A program made the translations under genes and the position numbers. Below the pieces are notes generated by a model, which was not told the DNA's origin, ran no database searches, and was given only the letters and a program-made list of their open reading frames with translations. A stretch of 64,000 nucleotides of DNA, taken from the NCBI RefSeq assembly GCF_000526795.1, contig NZ_JAGT01000001.1, positions 2,493,501 to 2,557,500 on the forward strand, read 5' to 3'. The stretch is from Ruminococcus flavefaciens AE3010 (GTDB taxonomy: Bacteria; Bacillota; Clostridia; Oscillospirales; Ruminococcaceae). Positions 48,060 through 56,962 of this stretch are shown in pieces; positions within the stretch are counted from its first letter, which is position 1; each line of letters begins with the position of its first letter.

Positions 48060-48311
48060 ATTAAGCCAATGTTCGTATCATCTCTCTTTAGCACTTTGCA
48101 GAGCTATATATATTACATTATAAACGTCGGATAAAAAAATATCAAGCAAATTTACAGGTTTTGCATAAAAATCGGAAATTCATACAAAACGCCGCTGCAT
48201 TTAACAAGGCTTTTTAACTTTGGGACTAATTGGCAGGGCTGATTGCGGAATAAAGGCATTTGCACTGTGAAATGCATAATATTCGTATAAATGTGAATAT
48301 TTTCAAAAATA
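48060..48311. other. AT-rich gap upstream of argG
   Basis: This gap between divergent ldh and argG holds no gene. Around 48270-48300 there are further AT-rich words like TGCATAATATTCG and TGTGAATATTTTCA that resemble half or imperfect ARG boxes. Confidence 0.4.
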
Positions 48312-48329
48312 ATGAATATTTATGCAAAT
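48312..48329. promoter_or_regulatory. ARG box (ArgR/AhrC operator) upstream of argG
   Basis: ATGAATATTTATGCAAAT matches the ArgR consensus (TGAATxxxxATTCA) with one changed base in the right half. It sits five bases before the -35 element, where ArgR with arginine would block transcription. Confidence 0.6.
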
Positions 48330-48333
48330 ACCC

Positions 48334-48361
48334 TTGACAATATTTTGTTAAGTAGTATAAT
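48334..48361 (+). promoter_or_regulatory. Promoter of argG
   Basis: TTGACA (48334-48339), 16-base spacer, TATAAT (48356-48361), 60 bases before the ATG. Confidence 0.85.
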
Positions 48362-48421
48362 ATACTTATATCGCAATCCGCGCGGCTTTTAAGCAGCGTT
48401 TATATTCAGGAGGTAATTACA

Positions 48422-49657
48422 ATGGCTAACAAAAAGGATATCAAAAAGGTCGTTCTTGCATACTCTGGCGGACTTGATACTTCTATCATCATTCCGTGGC
48501 TCAAGGAAAACTACAATAACTGCGAGGTTATCGCTGTATCAGGCGACGTAGGACAGGGCACAGAGCTTGACGGACTTGAGGAAAAGGCTATCAAGACAGG
48601 CGCTTCAAAGCTCATCATCGCCGATCTCAAGGAGGAGTTCATTCAGGACTACGTTTATCCTACAGTTCAGGCAGGAGCTATCTATGAGAACAGATACATG
48701 CTCGGTACTTCCTTTGCTCGTCCTATCATCGCAAAGCGTATCGCTGAGATCGCTGTTGCCGAGGGCGCTGACGCTATCTGCCATGGCTGCACAGGAAAGG
48801 GCAACGATCAGGTAAGATTCGAGCTTGCTATAAAGGCTTTCGCTCCTGAAATGGCTATCATTGCTCCATGGAGAGAATGGGACATCAAGAGCCGTGACGA
48901 GGAGATCGACTACGCAGAGGCTCACAACATTCCTCTGAAGATCAACAGAGAGACAAACTACTCAAAGGATAAGAACATCTGGCACCTTTCACACGAGGGT
49001 CTCGATCTTGAGGATCCTGCAAACGAGCCGCAGTACGAGAAGAAGGGCTTCCTTGAAATGGGCGTATCACCTATCGACGCTCCTGACAAGCCTACATATA
49101 TCACACTTCACTTCGAGAAGGGCGTTCCTACACAGCTGGACGGCAAGACCCTCAACGGCGTTGAGATGGTATCTGCTCTCAACAAGCTTGGCGGCGAGAA
49201 CGGTATCGGTCTTGCAGACCTCGTTGAGAACCGTCTCGTTGGTATGAAGTCAAGAGGCGTTTATGAGACTCCCGGCGGTGCTATCCTTTACCACGCTCAC
49301 GAAGTTCTCGAGACTATCACTCTTGACAAGGAGACTGCACGTATCAAGCAGTACCTCGGCATCAAGTTCGCTGATATCGTATACAACGGTCAGTGGTACA
49401 CACCTCTCCGCGAGGCTCTCAGCGCATTCGTAAGCAAGACTCAGGAGAGAGTTACAGGCGATGTAAAGCTCAAGCTCTACAAGGGCAACATCATCAACGC
49501 AGGCGTAACTTCACCATACACACTCTATGATGAGGAAGTTGCTACATTCGATGAGGACGAGGTTTACAATCAGGCTGACGCAGCAGGCTTCATCAACCTC
49601 TTCGGTCTCCCGATAAAGGTCAGAGCACAGCTTGACAAGAAGCGCGGCAACAAGTAA
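48422..49657 (+). CDS. argG: Argininosuccinate synthase
   Basis: A 411-residue enzyme. [18 protein letters not shown] (ATP-pyrophosphatase P-loop), [27 protein letters not shown] and APWREWD are the argininosuccinate synthase signatures. It joins citrulline and aspartate with ATP. CAGGAGG lies nine bases upstream. It begins the arginine region, has its own promoter and terminator, and is probably controlled by the ARG box at 48312-48329. Confidence 0.97.
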   Translation: MANKKDIKKVVLAYSGGLDTSIIIPWLKENYNNCEVIAVSGDVGQGTELDGLEEKAIKTGASKLIIADLKEEFIQDYVYPTVQAGAIYENRYMLGTSFARPIIAKRIAEIAVAEGADAICHGCTGKGNDQVRFELAIKAFAPEMAIIAPWREWDIKSRDEEIDYAEAHNIPLKINRETNYSKDKNIWHLSHEGLDLEDPANEPQYEKKGFLEMGVSPIDAPDKPTYITLHFEKGVPTQLDGKTLNGVEMVSALNKLGGENGIGLADLVENRLVGMKSRGVYETPGGAILYHAHEVLETITLDKETARIKQYLGIKFADIVYNGQWYTPLREALSAFVSKTQERVTGDVKLKLYKGNIINAGVTSPYTLYDEEVATFDEDEVYNQADAAGFINLFGLPIKVRAQLDKKRGNK

Positions 49658-49684
49658 TATTGCTGACATCGGAATAAGTAAACG

Positions 49685-49726
49685 TTTCAGGCAGGGGAGC
49701 CTTCTCCTGCCTGTTACGATTTTCTT
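49685..49726 (+). terminator. Terminator of argG
   Basis: CAGGCAGGGGAG (49689-49700) with CTCCTGCCTG (49704-49713), followed by TTACGATTTTCTT. Confidence 0.7.
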
Positions 49727-49734
49727 AAAAGTTG

Positions 49735-49850
49735 GCAGTTGAGAGTTTAGAGTTGAAAGTTAAGGAGCTGTCTTCGGCAGAATATCTGAATATGTGAGCG
49801 CAGCGAACACATTAACTCTCAACTCTCAATTCTCAACTCTCAACTGAAAA
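49735..49850. repeat. Heptad-type short repeats (copy 9a)
   Basis: GTTGAGAGTTTAGAGTTGAAAGTTAAGG at 49738-49765 and the complementary ATTAACTCTCAACTCTCAATTCTCAACT at 49810-49838 form a long inverted repeat of TCTCAAC units around a short spacer, a fold-back structure. Confidence 0.75.
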
Positions 49851-49872
49851 AATTTTGGAAAGGAGAATTACT

Positions 49873-50289
49873 ATGGTAAAGATAAGGCTCATGACCATCA
49901 ACGATTGGAAAGGCGTTGAGCAGGTCTGGAAAGACCACGAAGGCACAAACCCAGTTGACGACTGCGAGGAAGGCTTCACAAGATACCTGAAGCGCAATCC
50001 CGCCACAAGCTTTGTGGCTGTGGACGGCGACAGGATAATCGGTACGATACTGGCAGGTCATGACGGCAGGCGCGGTTTCTTTCATCATGTTGTAGTTGCT
50101 CCCGAGTACAGAAAAAAGGGCATAGGCGAGGATATGGTGAAACACGCCATGGAGGCTCTCGAAAAAGAGGGCATACAGAAAACGGCTCTGGTCGTCTTTG
50201 AGGACAACGATCTGGGGAACGGCTTCTGGGAGCACATAGGCTTCACTACAAGACCCGACCTTGTTTACCGCAACAAGTACGTAAAATAA
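49873..50289 (+). CDS. GNAT-family N-acetyltransferase
   Basis: A 138-residue protein. ATG 49873 is eight bases after AAAGGAG. VAVDGDRIIGTILAGHDGRR and HHVVVAPEYRKKGIGEDMVKHAMEAL show the acetyl-CoA-binding R/Q-x-x-G-x-G/A loop; ENDLGNGFWEHIGFTTR is the closing strand. The acceptor is unknown. It is one base upstream of a deaminase gene and lies between argG and argH. It is not an ArgA, being much shorter and of another subfamily. Confidence 0.9.
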   Translation: MVKIRLMTINDWKGVEQVWKDHEGTNPVDDCEEGFTRYLKRNPATSFVAVDGDRIIGTILAGHDGRRGFFHHVVVAPEYRKKGIGEDMVKHAMEALEKEGIQKTALVVFEDNDLGNGFWEHIGFTTRPDLVYRNKYVK

Positions 50290-50290
50290 T

Positions 50291-50734
50291 ATGGATAAAT
50301 TCATGAAGATAGCCATTGACGAGGCTCGGACAGGCATCAACGCAGGTCACGGCGGTCCGTTCGGCTGCGTTATCGTCAGGGACGGCGAGATAGTCGGACA
50401 GGGGCACAACGAGGTCGTAAAACGCCACGACCCCACCTGCCACGGCGAGATAATGGCAATACGGGACGCCTGCGAAAAGCTGGGCACCTATGACCTCAAA
50501 GGCTGCGAGCTGTATACCACTGCAGAGCCCTGCCCCATGTGTGCAGGAGCTATAATGTGGGCTAATATCAAAAAGGTCTATTACGGCTGCAATATAAACG
50601 ATACCGACAGTATAGGCTTCCGCGACAAGGCGTTTTACGAAGCTCCCGAGGATATCTCCGAGGAGCTCCACCGCGAGGAATGTCTTGAAGTGTTTGCCGA
50701 GTATCAGGCTTTGAGGCATAAGAAGCATTATTGA
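50291..50734 (+). CDS. Nucleoside/base deaminase, guanine deaminase type
   Basis: A 147-residue zinc deaminase. GGPFGCVIVRDG, then HGEIMAIRDAC (His-x-Glu) and TTAEPCPMCAGAIMWANI (Cys-x-x-Cys) form the active site; NDTDSIGFRDKAFYE and the aromatic-rich tail match bacterial guanine deaminase (GuaD/YkfA-like) rather than TadA. It would convert guanine to xanthine. It starts one base after the GNAT gene. Confidence 0.85.
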   Translation: MDKFMKIAIDEARTGINAGHGGPFGCVIVRDGEIVGQGHNEVVKRHDPTCHGEIMAIRDACEKLGTYDLKGCELYTTAEPCPMCAGAIMWANIKKVYYGCNINDTDSIGFRDKAFYEAPEDISEELHREECLEVFAEYQALRHKKHY

Positions 50735-50736
50735 TC

Positions 50737-50812
50737 TGTAGGGGCGCCCTTTGGGCGCCCGTCAGTGAACGTATAAATTGCGGGCGAACGCTGTTCGCCA
50801 CCACAATCGTTT
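50737..50812. repeat. Palindromic repeat units (copy 9b)
   Basis: TAGGGGCGCCCTTTGGGCGCCCG (50739-50761) and a CGGGCGAACGCTGTTCGC unit with the same spacer style as copies 2 and 7. Confidence 0.75.
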
Positions 50813-50836
50813 CAACAAACGTTAAGGAGAATGAAT

Positions 50837-52216
50837 ATGGCAGATATGATGTGGGCAGGAAGATTTTCAAAGCAGGTTGACGCAGGCGTCAACGCTTTCA
50901 ATTCTTCAATTGCCTTTGACGGACGTATGTACCGCCACGATATACAGGGCAGTATCGCCCACGCTACTATGCTGGGAGACTGCGGCATTATCACCAAGGA
51001 GGACAGCCTCGAGATAATAGAGGGACTGAAAGGCATACTCGCTGATATCGACAGCGGCAAGCTGGAGCTGGACCCCAACGCCGAGGATATTCACATGTTC
51101 GTTGAGGCTGAGCTTACAAAGCGTCTCGGCGACGTGGGAAAGAGACTCCACACCTCACGTTCAAGAAACGATCAGGTGGCAGTTGACCTGAGACTTTATC
51201 TCCGCGACGAGATAGCCGAGATATATGCCATGGTAAAGGAGCTTGCTGTTACTCTGGTGAAAATGGCTAAGGAGCATACCGAGACTATAATGCCGGGATA
51301 TACTCATCTCCAGAGAGCACAGCCCATAACCCTTGCACATCACCTTATGGCGTATGTGTGGATGCTTCTCCGCGATATGGAAAGATTACAGGATACCGCA
51401 AAGAGAATGAACTACTGCCCTCTCGGCAGCGGCGCTCTTGCAGGTACTACATATAAAACAAACAGAAAGCAGACCTCGGAGCTTCTGGGCTTTACGGCTC
51501 CCATGCCAAACAGCCTTGACGGCGTTTCCGACAGAGACTACTGCGTGGAGCTCAACTGCGCACTGTCACTGCTTATGACTCACCTTTCAAGATTTTCCGA
51601 GGAAATAATCCTCTGGTGCTCGTGGGAGTTCAAGTTCGTGGAGCTTGACGACGCATTTGCTACAGGCTCGTCTATCATGCCTCAGAAGAAGAACCCCGAC
51701 GTTACGGAGCTTATCCGCGGCAAGACAGGCAGAGTAAACGGCGACCTCATGACTCTCCTCACAATGATGAAGGGACTGCCCCTTGCATATAACAAGGATA
51801 TGCAGGAGGACAAGGAGGCTATCTTCGACGCAGTTGACAACGTAAAGCTTTGCGTAAAGACATTCACTCCCATGCTTGCAACTATGCGCGTTCTCAAGGA
51901 CAACATGAGAAACGCCGCAGCAAGAGGATTCATAAACGCTACGGACTGCGCAGACTACCTCGTTAAAAAGGGCATGCCTTTCCGTGACGCATACAAGATA
52001 ACAGGTACTCTGGTTGCTCAGTGCATAGAGAAAGGACTTACACTGGAGACTCTGCCGATTGCCGATTATAAGGCAATGACAGACCTCTTTACCGAGGACG
52101 TTTACGAGGCTATAAGCCTTGACACCTGCGTCCGCGAGAGAAAGTCCGAGGGCGGTCCGTCCCCTGACGCTGTCAGGGAGCAGATAGCTCTTGCTGAAAA
52201 GGCACTGGGACTCTGA
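50837..52216 (+). CDS. argH: Argininosuccinate lyase
   Basis: A 459-residue fumarase-superfamily lyase. MWAGRFSKQVDAGVNAFNSS, HTSRSRNDQVAVDLRLY, GYTHLQRAQPITLAHHL and the signature loop GSSIMPQKKNPD are present. It splits argininosuccinate to arginine and fumarate. ATG 50837 is seven bases after AAGGAG, better than ATG 50831. The next small gene begins one base after its stop. Confidence 0.97.
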   Translation: MADMMWAGRFSKQVDAGVNAFNSSIAFDGRMYRHDIQGSIAHATMLGDCGIITKEDSLEIIEGLKGILADIDSGKLELDPNAEDIHMFVEAELTKRLGDVGKRLHTSRSRNDQVAVDLRLYLRDEIAEIYAMVKELAVTLVKMAKEHTETIMPGYTHLQRAQPITLAHHLMAYVWMLLRDMERLQDTAKRMNYCPLGSGALAGTTYKTNRKQTSELLGFTAPMPNSLDGVSDRDYCVELNCALSLLMTHLSRFSEEIILWCSWEFKFVELDDAFATGSSIMPQKKNPDVTELIRGKTGRVNGDLMTLLTMMKGLPLAYNKDMQEDKEAIFDAVDNVKLCVKTFTPMLATMRVLKDNMRNAAARGFINATDCADYLVKKGMPFRDAYKITGTLVAQCIEKGLTLETLPIADYKAMTDLFTEDVYEAISLDTCVRERKSEGGPSPDAVREQIALAEKALGL

Positions 52217-52217
52217 T

Positions 52218-52466
52218 ATGAAGAAAAAAGACGTAGTATTCACCATAGGACTTACCATTCTTATGGGAGTTATATGGGCGATAGGCGAGCTCATAATGGG
52301 ATTATGGCTTGCTGTTATCCCAAGTGCGCATATATTCTGGTTTGCGATCATAGTTGTCATCACGCTCGGCATAAGCGTATGGCACTCATTGATAGAGGAC
52401 GGTTCCGATCTTGAAGACCCCAAGCGAGCCAAATACGAGCGCAAGGTCAACAAGCGCAGAAAATAG
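52218..52466 (+). CDS. Small two-helix membrane protein
   Basis: An 82-residue protein: two membrane segments (about 7-31 and 35-55) and a charged tail DPKRAKYERKVNKRRK. It begins one base after argH and is probably translated by the same ribosomes. No family is recognised. The frame that starts earlier overlaps argH and is not used. Confidence 0.65.
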   Translation: MKKKDVVFTIGLTILMGVIWAIGELIMGLWLAVIPSAHIFWFAIIVVITLGISVWHSLIEDGSDLEDPKRAKYERKVNKRRK

Positions 52467-52760
52467 CCATTAGCCGTTAGCTATTAGCCATTAGCTTGTT
52501 GAGTTGGCTGAACATATGAATGGGATTCCAAAGGGGTCACTACCCCTTTGGTCAGGTCAAGGGTTACTCCCCACAGGGTGGGGAGATGTCGCAATGCGAC
52601 AGAGGGGACGGACCCGATTAGGGGGACAGCCCTTGCGGGGTTCGGGGCAGAGCCCCGAATACGACAGGCGCTTCGCAAGGGGTGAATCCCGAAAACAATC
52701 CAGTGAATTGTTTTCGGGAGAGGGGACGCCTTGCAAGTGAAGGCGTCCCCTATGAAAGAC
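52467..52760. repeat. Intergenic mosaic of palindromic repeats with portable terminator (copy 10)
   Basis: TAGCCATTAGCCGTTAGC array (52466-52497), then the 150-base core 52523-52664 in plus orientation, then two hairpins: CCCGAAAACAAT/ATTGTTTTCGGG (52688-52718) and GGGGACGCCTT/AAGGCGTCCCC (52722-52750). The hairpins are the inverted counterpart of 5525-5583 and 9571-9633. Open frames across it are artefacts. Confidence 0.85.
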
Positions 52761-52782
52761 ACGAAAAACGGAGGAATTTACA

Positions 52783-53736
52783 ATGTCAGTAAAAATATAC
52801 ATAGACGGTCAGGAAGGCACAACAGGCCTTAAAATACAGGAGCGCTTCAAGGACAGAAAAGACCTTGAGATAATGAAGATCAGCGAGGAGCTGAGAAAAG
52901 ACCCTGCTGAACGTGCTCGTCTTATAAACAGTGCAGACTATGTGTTCCTCTGTCTGCCCGACGCCGCTTCCATCGAAGCTGTCTCCTTTATCGACAAGGA
53001 CAACGACCACGTCCGTATCATCGACGCTTCCACAGCTCACCGCACAAATCCCGACTGGGCTTACGGTTTTCCCGAGCTCTCGTCCGAGCACAGGAAAAAG
53101 ATAGAGACCTCAAACAGAGTAGCCGTTCCCGGCTGCTATGCAAGCGGCTTTGCTTCAATAGTTTATCCCCTTGTGAACAACGGCATTATCCCTGCGGACT
53201 ATCCCGTATTTGCCTATGCTACATCGGGCTACAGCGGAGCAGGCAAAAAGGCTATTGCAGTATACGAGGGCGAGGACAAGCCCTTTGAGTTCAACAGTCC
53301 CCGTCAGTACGCACTCTCTCAGCAGCACAAGCACCTGCCTGAGATGAAAGCGGTATCGGGACTTACCTACACTCCCATGTTCAACCCAATGGTCTGCGAT
53401 TACTTCAGCGGCATGGTGGTAAGTGTGCCCATACAGACAAGAACTCTTGACAAGAAAGTTACCGCACAGCAGGTGCATGAGATGTACTCAAAGCACTATG
53501 CAGGCGCAAATATGATAGAGGTAATGCCTCTCATGTCCGCAGACGAGCAGAAAGCGTTCTTCCTTGCTTCAAACACTCTCAGCGGTCAGAACAAAATGCA
53601 GGTTTTCGTATTCGGAAACGATGAACAGATACTCCTCTGCTCACGCCTTGACAACCTTGGCAAGGGCGCAAGCGGAGCAGCAGTACAGTGCCTTAATATA
53701 ATGATGGGCATAGACGAGACAACAGGACTTGTCTGA
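52783..53736 (+). CDS. argC: N-acetyl-gamma-glutamyl-phosphate reductase (type 2)
   Basis: A 317-residue protein. KIYIDGQEGTTGLKI, FLCLPDAAS, IIDASTAHRT and the catalytic VAVPGCYASGFASI fit the short type 2 ArgC (about 313 residues). It reduces N-acetylglutamyl phosphate with NADPH. ACGGAGG precedes the ATG. It begins the gene run argC to argB; no strong promoter is seen between the repeat array and the ATG, so the promoter may be within or upstream of the repeats. Confidence 0.95.
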   Translation: MSVKIYIDGQEGTTGLKIQERFKDRKDLEIMKISEELRKDPAERARLINSADYVFLCLPDAASIEAVSFIDKDNDHVRIIDASTAHRTNPDWAYGFPELSSEHRKKIETSNRVAVPGCYASGFASIVYPLVNNGIIPADYPVFAYATSGYSGAGKKAIAVYEGEDKPFEFNSPRQYALSQQHKHLPEMKAVSGLTYTPMFNPMVCDYFSGMVVSVPIQTRTLDKKVTAQQVHEMYSKHYAGANMIEVMPLMSADEQKAFFLASNTLSGQNKMQVFVFGNDEQILLCSRLDNLGKGASGAAVQCLNIMMGIDETTGLV

Positions 53737-53776
53737 GCCTTATGACTTTATTTCAATTATATCGGGGGGAAGTAAA

Positions 53777-54202
53777 ATGAGCAAAACTTTAAAAGAGATC
53801 TATGAGTACGACCTTATCGAGGACGACGGCATAGATTACACCGTTGATGAGTGGTTCAACACTATCATGGCAAAGACCAAGGATCAGCTTACAGTTTCTG
53901 ATGTGAGCCGTATGCTTCGTCAGAAGATATGCTCACGTGTGGCTATCAAGAGAGCCATTGAAATGCTCAACGACGATCCGTTCATCGGAGAGATGTTCGA
54001 GGGGCAGCTGATGTTCAACCTCTATGCAGGAAAGGAAAAATATCTTAAACTCTTCTATCACCAGATGGGACCCATGCTGGAGAACGCAGGTCTTATGGCA
54101 AAGTCCCACCACTGGGGCTCGGAGGAGGAAAAGAATGAATATATGGACATAATTTCAAAATTCGCCCGTAAGATCAAGGAGGAAACAAATGAAACTTGTT
54201 GA
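53777..54202 (+). CDS. CdiI-type contact-dependent-inhibition immunity protein, orphan
   Basis: A 141-residue protein between argC and argJ. KTLKEIYEYDLIEDDG, the TKDQLTVSDVSRMLRQKI segment, AIKRAIEMLNDDPF and GQLMFNL fit the pattern of the CdiI_3-like immunity family (KTLEEIExxxW, LTVEDLRxxIxQ, LVxxALExLxxDP, GDLL). The ATG is chosen because GGGGGAAG is ahead of it. Its end overlaps argJ by 14 bases. No CdiA toxin is in the window. It would protect against a neighbour's toxin, or it may have been recruited for other use. Confidence 0.65.
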   Translation: MSKTLKEIYEYDLIEDDGIDYTVDEWFNTIMAKTKDQLTVSDVSRMLRQKICSRVAIKRAIEMLNDDPFIGEMFEGQLMFNLYAGKEKYLKLFYHQMGPMLENAGLMAKSHHWGSEEEKNEYMDIISKFARKIKEETNETC

Positions 54203-55484
54203 AGTCAAAGGAATATCTTTTGTAGAGGGCGGCGTATGTGCTGCCAAGGGCTTTAAGGCAAACGGCGTTCAGTGCGGACTTGCCCACAAGCCGCTGGGAG
54301 ATATGGCAGAGGCTAATGCTGCCGCAAACAATGCTATTCCCGCAGCTAAGAAGAAAAACGACCTTGCACTTATCGTTGCCGATAAGATGTGCGAGGCTGC
54401 CGCAGTATATACCACAAATAAGGTAAAGGGTGCTCCCATACTCGTTACCAAGGAGCATATCCGCAACGGCAAGGCAAGAGCTGTTATCGTTAACTCGGTA
54501 AACGCCAATACCTGCAACCCCGACGGCGTTGAGAAGGCTGTGAAGATGTGTCAGCTGGCTGCAAAGTCACTGGGTATCGACGAGAACGACGTTATCGTAG
54601 CCTCCACAGGCGTTATCGGACAGGTGCTCCCTATAGAGCCTATCGCAAACGCTATGGACGACCTTACAAAGGGCCTTACCTACGACGGCAACAAGAGAGC
54701 TCTTGAAGCTATAATGACTACTGATACAGCCGAAAAGGAAATAGCCGTACAGTTTGAGCTGGGCGGAAAGACCTGCACCATGGGCGGCATGCTCAAGGGC
54801 AGCGGCATGATACACCCCAATATGGCTACAACACTTACATTCCTTACTACAGACGCCGCTATCTCCTCAGAGATGATACAGCGTGCCCTCAGCGACATCG
54901 TAAAGGTAACTCTCAACAGAGCAAGCGTTGACGGAGACACCTCCACAAACGATATGGTTTGCATAATGGCTTCGGGCGACGCAGGCAATAAGCCTGTCAC
55001 CAACGATGACGGCGATTTTGAGAAGTTCAGACATGCTCTCTATGCTATCATGATGAACCTTGCACGTATGATGGCTCGTGACGGCGAGGGCGCTACAAAG
55101 CTCATCGAGTGCGCAGTAAGAGGCGCTGAGTCAGACGCCATAGCAGAAAAGGTGGCAAAGTCCATTATCGGTTCAAGCCTTATCAAGGCTATGATATTCG
55201 GCGAGGACGCCAACGCAGGCAGAATATTCTGTGCTCTCGGTTACTCAGACGCTGACTTCGATGTTTCAAAGGTGGATATAGAAATGGCTTCCGACAGCGG
55301 AGTTATCCCGCTGGGCAAGAAGGGCTGCGTTATAGAGTTCTCAGAGGAGCTTGCAGCACGTATCCTTAAAGAAGAGGAGATAAAGATACTGGTATCTCTC
55401 GGCGACGGCAAGGGCAGAGCCATTGCATGGGGCTGCGACCTTACCTACGATTACGTAAAGATAAACGGAGACTATCGTTCATAA
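54189..55484 (+). CDS. argJ: Bifunctional ornithine acetyltransferase / N-acetylglutamate synthase
   Basis: A 431-residue protein. GGVCAAKGFKANGVQCGL, VTTNKVKGAP-like, GVIGQVLPI and the autocleavage site KGSGMIHPNMATTLTFLTTD are present (cleavage before the Thr of MATT). It transfers acetyl from acetylornithine to glutamate, and probably also uses acetyl-CoA; no argA is in the window. ATG 54189 lies within the end of the immunity gene. Confidence 0.96.
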   Translation: MKLVEVKGISFVEGGVCAAKGFKANGVQCGLAHKPLGDMAEANAAANNAIPAAKKKNDLALIVADKMCEAAAVYTTNKVKGAPILVTKEHIRNGKARAVIVNSVNANTCNPDGVEKAVKMCQLAAKSLGIDENDVIVASTGVIGQVLPIEPIANAMDDLTKGLTYDGNKRALEAIMTTDTAEKEIAVQFELGGKTCTMGGMLKGSGMIHPNMATTLTFLTTDAAISSEMIQRALSDIVKVTLNRASVDGDTSTNDMVCIMASGDAGNKPVTNDDGDFEKFRHALYAIMMNLARMMARDGEGATKLIECAVRGAESDAIAEKVAKSIIGSSLIKAMIFGEDANAGRIFCALGYSDADFDVSKVDIEMASDSGVIPLGKKGCVIEFSEELAARILKEEEIKILVSLGDGKGRAIAWGCDLTYDYVKINGDYRS

Positions 55485-55526
55485 TATCTGAAACAGGCTA
55501 CTTAGTTTTTCAAGGCAGGTGAGGAA

Positions 55527-56282
55527 ATGTTCGGAAGAAGAAAAGAAGAGGACTACGATGAATATAATGAAAAGTACGCCGCCAAGTATGACGACGACTA
55601 TATAGCTCCCTCAAAGGAATACCGTCAGGAGTGCGGCCACAGTCATGAGCAGTCCTACAGCAACATAAATACGGTCGAGGAATGTCATCACAGCCACGAA
55701 CAGACCTACAATGATGCGGACATCGAACAGCATTCCTACGACAGCTATGCCAGCCTTGAAAGCCGCTTTCAGCCCTTTCTTGTTTCCAATGAGCACCTGC
55801 TCTGGGTGGGGGGCTACGATAAGAAGTCGCCCAAGCCCGTACAGCAGAGAAAAAAGGACAGAAAGGCACGCACTATACTCATACTCATATCGATCGCGCT
55901 GATAGTTCTGGGCTGTATCACAAATGCCCTTTGCGCACTGTCCTTCATTGGCTTTATCATGCTGATAATAACTCTTGTTTCCGCAGCAGGCGGCTTCAAT
56001 CAGGGCATATACGCCATAACCGATATGAGAGTCATCAACGTCAGGAACAACAGACCTGTGTTCGCTCCTCTTGTTGAGATATCCAATATAAATGCTGTTA
56101 CAGGCTCTAATAATACGGGCTATGTGACATATAACACCAGGCGTCCCGTCCGTGTGGGACAGCAGGCGCAGAACGGCGGGTACAGGTCGGTCATATCAAA
56201 CATCAATGATCCTCAGAGAGTGAAGCGCATATTGCAGGACGCCGTTCACGGAGCAATGGTCAACAAACAGAGATTCAGTTAA
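55527..56282 (+). CDS. bPH-like two-helix membrane protein, paralogue 1 of 4
   Basis: A 251-residue protein. It starts MFGRRKEEDYDEY, then a His/Glu/Tyr-rich stretch (residues 30-70), then RFQPFLVSNEHLLWVGGYD, two membrane helices (110-152) and a C-terminal beta-rich domain: IYAITDMRVINVRNN and NISNINAVTGSNN-like, close to bacterial PH domains (bPH_2). The helix pair before a PH-like domain is common in this family. It shares the MFGxKKEE start, the RFxPFLxxxExLL word and the helix-pair order with the next three genes. GGCAGGTGAGG precedes each of them. It follows argJ by 42 bases. Confidence 0.65.
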   Translation: MFGRRKEEDYDEYNEKYAAKYDDDYIAPSKEYRQECGHSHEQSYSNINTVEECHHSHEQTYNDADIEQHSYDSYASLESRFQPFLVSNEHLLWVGGYDKKSPKPVQQRKKDRKARTILILISIALIVLGCITNALCALSFIGFIMLIITLVSAAGGFNQGIYAITDMRVINVRNNRPVFAPLVEISNINAVTGSNNTGYVTYNTRRPVRVGQQAQNGGYRSVISNINDPQRVKRILQDAVHGAMVNKQRFS

Positions 56283-56309
56283 AGCTACAGATCAAGGCAG
56301 GTGAGGCAG

Positions 56310-56957
56310 ATGTTCGGGAAGAAAAAAGAAGAATGGGAATATATCGGAACCGAAAACTACTTTCAGAATGAAGACTGTTATGAGGAATACAACGGAAAAA
56401 TACGTCCGACTACCGAATATCTGACAGGTATTTTCAAGCCTTATCTTTATAAAGACGAGCAGATACTCTGTGTGTTTGGAAACGGAGAAGCTGACGGATA
56501 CTTAGACGAGGATAAATTGAAAAGAAATGCGCTTAAAGCGCTTATGATAACAGCGCCCTCCTGTATAGCTGTTTTTGCTTTTGTGTATCTCATAGACGGC
56601 TGGCCGAGAAATCTGTTAGCGTTTTTTATAATGTTTCTTATTACCGGTATACCTACAATTGCTTTCCTTACTATATTTCTTTATGTGGCTATGAGCAGTT
56701 CTTCCATCAAAGCCAATTATGCTGTAACAAACAAAAGGATACTTGCTATGGTGCAGAATGAATGGCAGGAGATCAGCTTGACGAATGTTGTGGAAACAAG
56801 AGTCCGTAAAAAACAGGGATCAATTATCGTGACTTCAAAAGCCGACGGACGCATGGATCGTATGGGTATATTCCATGTCAGCGACCCTGTTGTGGCAAAA
56901 AATCTGATCGATGATATCATAGAAAAGTGCAAGGCTGCTGAAGCTCAGGGCAGGTGA
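56310..56957 (+). CDS. bPH-like two-helix membrane protein, paralogue 2 of 4
   Basis: A 215-residue protein. MFGKKKEEWEYIGTENYFQ, then ILCVFGNGEADG, two membrane helices (about 75-96, 100-128), then NYAVTNKRILAMVQNEWQEISLTNVVETRV, the bPH-type core, and IEKCKAAEAQGR. Its stop lies in the ribosome site of the next copy (GGCAGGTGA), a tight coupling shared by the cluster. The GTG at 56301 is an alternative start. Confidence 0.65.
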   Translation: MFGKKKEEWEYIGTENYFQNEDCYEEYNGKIRPTTEYLTGIFKPYLYKDEQILCVFGNGEADGYLDEDKLKRNALKALMITAPSCIAVFAFVYLIDGWPRNLLAFFIMFLITGIPTIAFLTIFLYVAMSSSSIKANYAVTNKRILAMVQNEWQEISLTNVVETRVRKKQGSIIVTSKADGRMDRMGIFHVSDPVVAKNLIDDIIEKCKAAEAQGR

Positions 56958-56962
56958 TCAAA

